Assembly (NCBI GenBank): GCA_016203345.1
Contig: JACQMZ010000036.1
Coordinates: 1 to 7,284 of the forward strand
Reading direction: 5' to 3'
From: Candidatus Woesearchaeota archaeon
GTDB lineage: Archaea > Nanobdellota > Nanobdellia > Woesearchaeales > ARS49
Length of the DNA stretch: 7,284 nt
A model generated the notes under the pieces. That model ran no database searches. It worked only from the letters and a program-made list of their open reading frames with translations, and was not told where the DNA came from. Within the stretch, counting starts at the first letter, position 1, and each line of letters opens with the position of its first letter. Below are positions 6,177 to 7,284 of the stretch, piece after piece. The translations under genes were made by a program, and so were the position numbers.

Positions 6177-6184
6177 TATTTAAT
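6177..6184 (-). promoter_or_regulatory. TATA box of the M50 protease gene
   Basis: Minus-strand ATTAAATA at -30 to -23 from ATG 6154. It overlaps the TAA stop codon (6180-6182) of the DHH gene, so one short sequence would end one gene and drive the next. Confidence 0.55.
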
Positions 6185-7064
6185 ATCTTTGCGGGACCGG
6201 TTCAGCGACACTAAGCCCTTCTGGAAACAGCACACGGATTTTCTCAAAGAGCTTGTGGGCGGCATCTGTGGGTAGAGAATCAAATATTCGTGCTCCTGAT
6301 GCGTATACTTGTCCTCCTCCGCCGAATGCTTTGGCAATTTCCAGCACGTTCACGTGATCGCGCGCGCGAAACGTGACATGTCCATCATGGGCGATAACGA
6401 CGGCAACGTCAACAGTGGCGTGTGCGTTCAGCACTTCTTTGGCCGCATCTCGTGCTGAAAGAAAAGAAGGAATGCGTACAAATCCAAGGTAGGTGGAGAT
6501 GTGTTTTCGCACGTCTATGTGTTCGCGGAGTGTACTAAGCGCCTGTTGCTTTTTTGCATGCGCGTCAGTCCAGAACTGTTGCAGATAATCAGGCCAGAGT
6601 ACTCCCTTGCGCCACAGATTGACAAGGGTGTGGGCGTCATAGCCTGCTTGAAGAATGTCATGGACATTTTCTGCAAACTTTGATTGTTCGCCAGAGAGAA
6701 CACTGTCTGCCGCAGTTGACAGGAGGCGTGCAACTCCGTCGTGAGGCAGAAGGCGGTCTGCCAGGCGTTTCGCGCACGACGCCGTGCCGCCTGTGTCGAC
6801 CAGAACTCCGCGTTTCTTGAGAGAGTTGACCATGCGCTGGTCTTCAGATTGATGACTGCTGCAGTACGTTAGTCCAGGCAGTGTAGCGATGAGGCGAAGG
6901 GGAACGTCGCAAAACATGAGTTGAGAGCCGGTGAAGTTTTTCATGTGGGAATATTCCCACACTCCCCCAAGCGACACGTGTCGGTGTTTCAGCACTCCCC
7001 ATCGTGCAATGATCGCCGCAGACGCCAGCCCGCACACGTGCCGCGCGCAATGCACCACCACCAT
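6180..7064 (-). CDS. DHH/DHHA1-family protein with degraded catalytic motifs (possible pseudoenzyme)
   Basis: 294-residue soluble protein. The C-terminal DHHA1-like part (about 218-265) has VAVVIAHDGHVTFRARD followed by FGGGGQVYASGARI. The family normally reads GGGGH at that point, and the His is Gln252 here. The N-terminal half resembles a DHH phosphoesterase, but its ligands look lost: the H-x-D-x-D-G motif is replaced around ARHVCGLASAAI (7-18), FCDVP (51-55) keeps one Asp, and SSHQ (69-72) stands where D-H-H is expected. DHH proteins include RecJ-type exonucleases, oligonucleotide and cyclic-dinucleotide phosphodiesterases, and inactive relatives such as Cdc45. Which branch this is cannot be told here; it may bind nucleic acid or nucleotide without cleaving. 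ATG 7064 lies exactly at the TATA-predicted start; an in-frame TTG at 7070 is less likely. Confidence 0.72.
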   Translation of the reverse strand: MVVVHCARHVCGLASAAIIARWGVLKHRHVSLGGVWEYSHMKNFTGSQLMFCDVPLRLIATLPGLTYCSSHQSEDQRMVNSLKKRGVLVDTGGTASCAKRLADRLLPHDGVARLLSTAADSVLSGEQSKFAENVHDILQAGYDAHTLVNLWRKGVLWPDYLQQFWTDAHAKKQQALSTLREHIDVRKHISTYLGFVRIPSFLSARDAAKEVLNAHATVDVAVVIAHDGHVTFRARDHVNVLEIAKAFGGGGQVYASGARIFDSLPTDAAHKLFEKIRVLFPEGLSVAEPVPQRY

Positions 7065-7086
7065 GGTCAAGAGAATGAAGTTGAAC

Positions 7087-7093
7087 TATAAAA
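7087..7093 (-). promoter_or_regulatory. TATA box of the DHH-family gene
   Basis: Minus-strand TTTTATA at -29 to -23 from ATG 7064, which fits a leaderless transcript and decides the start codon in favour of ATG 7064 over TTG 7070. Confidence 0.7.
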
Positions 7094-7113
7094 TTGTTGC
7101 TTCAAAAGTACCT

Positions 7114-7123
7114 GTTTAGCTTT
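7114..7123 (-). promoter_or_regulatory. Shared 10-bp motif upstream of the DHH-family gene
   Basis: Minus-strand AAAGCTAAAC at -59 to -50 from ATG 7064, identical in sequence and offset to 5471-5480 upstream of secF. In both places the order is palindromic element, this motif, TATA box, ATG. Confidence 0.35.
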
Positions 7124-7134
7124 CCTGTGGGTAC

Positions 7135-7181
7135 GAATTTTGCGAACTTCCTCGCTTGCGCTCGGTCGTTCAGCAAAATTC
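7135..7181. repeat. Intergenic palindromic element, copy C
   Basis: GAATTTTGC (7135-7143) pairs with GCAAAATTC (7173-7181). Next come a bulged A at 7172 and GAAC (7144-7147) with GTTC (7168-7171), where copy B has GAAT with ATTC, a compensatory change. The core (7148-7167) is longer and less paired; on the minus strand it can form a GC-closed GCAA loop of GNRA type. Flanking TAC matches the AC before copy B. It lies 71 nt upstream of ATG 7064; whether a gene ends just to its right is not visible. Confidence 0.8.
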
Positions 7182-7197
7182 ACGGTGTTTATGCTTA

Positions 7198-7240
7198 TTG
7201 ACAATTGCGCTATTTATGTTACATAAAGCGCAATTTTCAA
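7198..7240. repeat. 43-nt imperfect palindrome near the right edge
   Basis: TTGA/TCAA ends, then AATTGCGC (7203-7210) with GCGCAATT (7228-7235), then TTTATGT (7213-7219) with ACATAAA (7221-7227), separated by a single T. Only a one-base mismatch (C7202/T7236) and a TA bulge (7211-7212) interrupt the symmetry. The near-zero loop suggests a dimeric protein operator more than an RNA hairpin. A further half-site GAATTGCG occurs at 7247-7254. No coding sequence is recognised from 7071 to the window end. Confidence 0.7.
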
Positions 7241-7284
7241 TCTACTGAATTGCGTACGTTGTGTGTAACCCAACTAATAGTAAA

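Noticed and set aside
6155..6337. 61-residue N-terminal extension of the M50 protease
   Set aside because: It lies inside the DHH gene and upstream of the TATA box and has no membrane or protease features.
2003..7181. Reading the palindromic elements as a CRISPR array or transposon ends
   Set aside because: The copies are kilobases apart with whole genes between them, have no spacers, target duplications or transposase nearby, and share structure more than sequence.
7188..7224. Short plus-strand ORF starting at ATG 7191 (MLIDNCAIYVT)
   Set aside because: It has only 11 codons, lies across the 43-nt palindrome and has no ribosome-binding site or TATA box at the right distance.

Overview
The window looks archaeal. 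Almost every first gene of a transcription unit has a TTTAAA/TTTATA-type TATA box whose boundaries lie 23-30 nt upstream of an ATG, the geometry expected of leaderless archaeal transcripts. SecD and SecF have archaeal-type motifs (such as GTGVNDQIVITDE), and an NFACT (RqcH/NEMF/Tae2-type) protein is present. The compact layout, reduced NFACT protein and small intramembrane protease would fit a DPANN-type lineage, but that placement is inference.

Layout, left to right. The left edge (1-82, minus strand) is the 5' part of a 5S rRNA gene running out of the window. A nucleotidyltransferase of the RmlA sugar-1-phosphate type (176-985, plus strand) is transcribed divergently from it; each has its own TATA box in the 93-nt gap. 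All other genes are on the minus strand. In order of transcription from the right they are: a DHH/DHHA1-family protein whose expected metal-binding motifs are degraded (6180-7064); a short M50 site-2-protease-like membrane protein (5591-6154); a four-gene operon secF-secD-smrA-smrB (5421 down to 2077) in which all three junctions are one-base TAATG overlaps; and an NFACT protein lacking its usual C-terminal NFACT-R domain (980-2035), which meets the nucleotidyltransferase tail to tail with a 6-bp overlap.

The most unusual structure is a family of three intergenic imperfect palindromes (2003-2047, 5518-5566, 7135-7181). They share one fold: a long outer stem, a bulged A at the same place, a 4-bp middle stem and a variable core hairpin. 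The stems differ in sequence but keep pairing. Two copies lie 25-30 nt after a stop codon and all three lie just upstream of the next gene. The first copy coincides with the putative 5' end of the NFACT transcript and may be translated as its first eleven residues. A separate 43-nt palindrome (7198-7240) lies at the right edge, and a 10-bp motif occurs at exactly the same offset upstream of secF and of the DHH gene.

Functionally, SecDF would support protein export. The SMR pair resembles ArnE/ArnF-like lipid-linked-sugar flippase subunits and, with the nucleotidyltransferase, hints at surface glycan chemistry. NFACT proteins belong to ribosome-associated quality control. These links come from gene content, not from demonstrated interaction.
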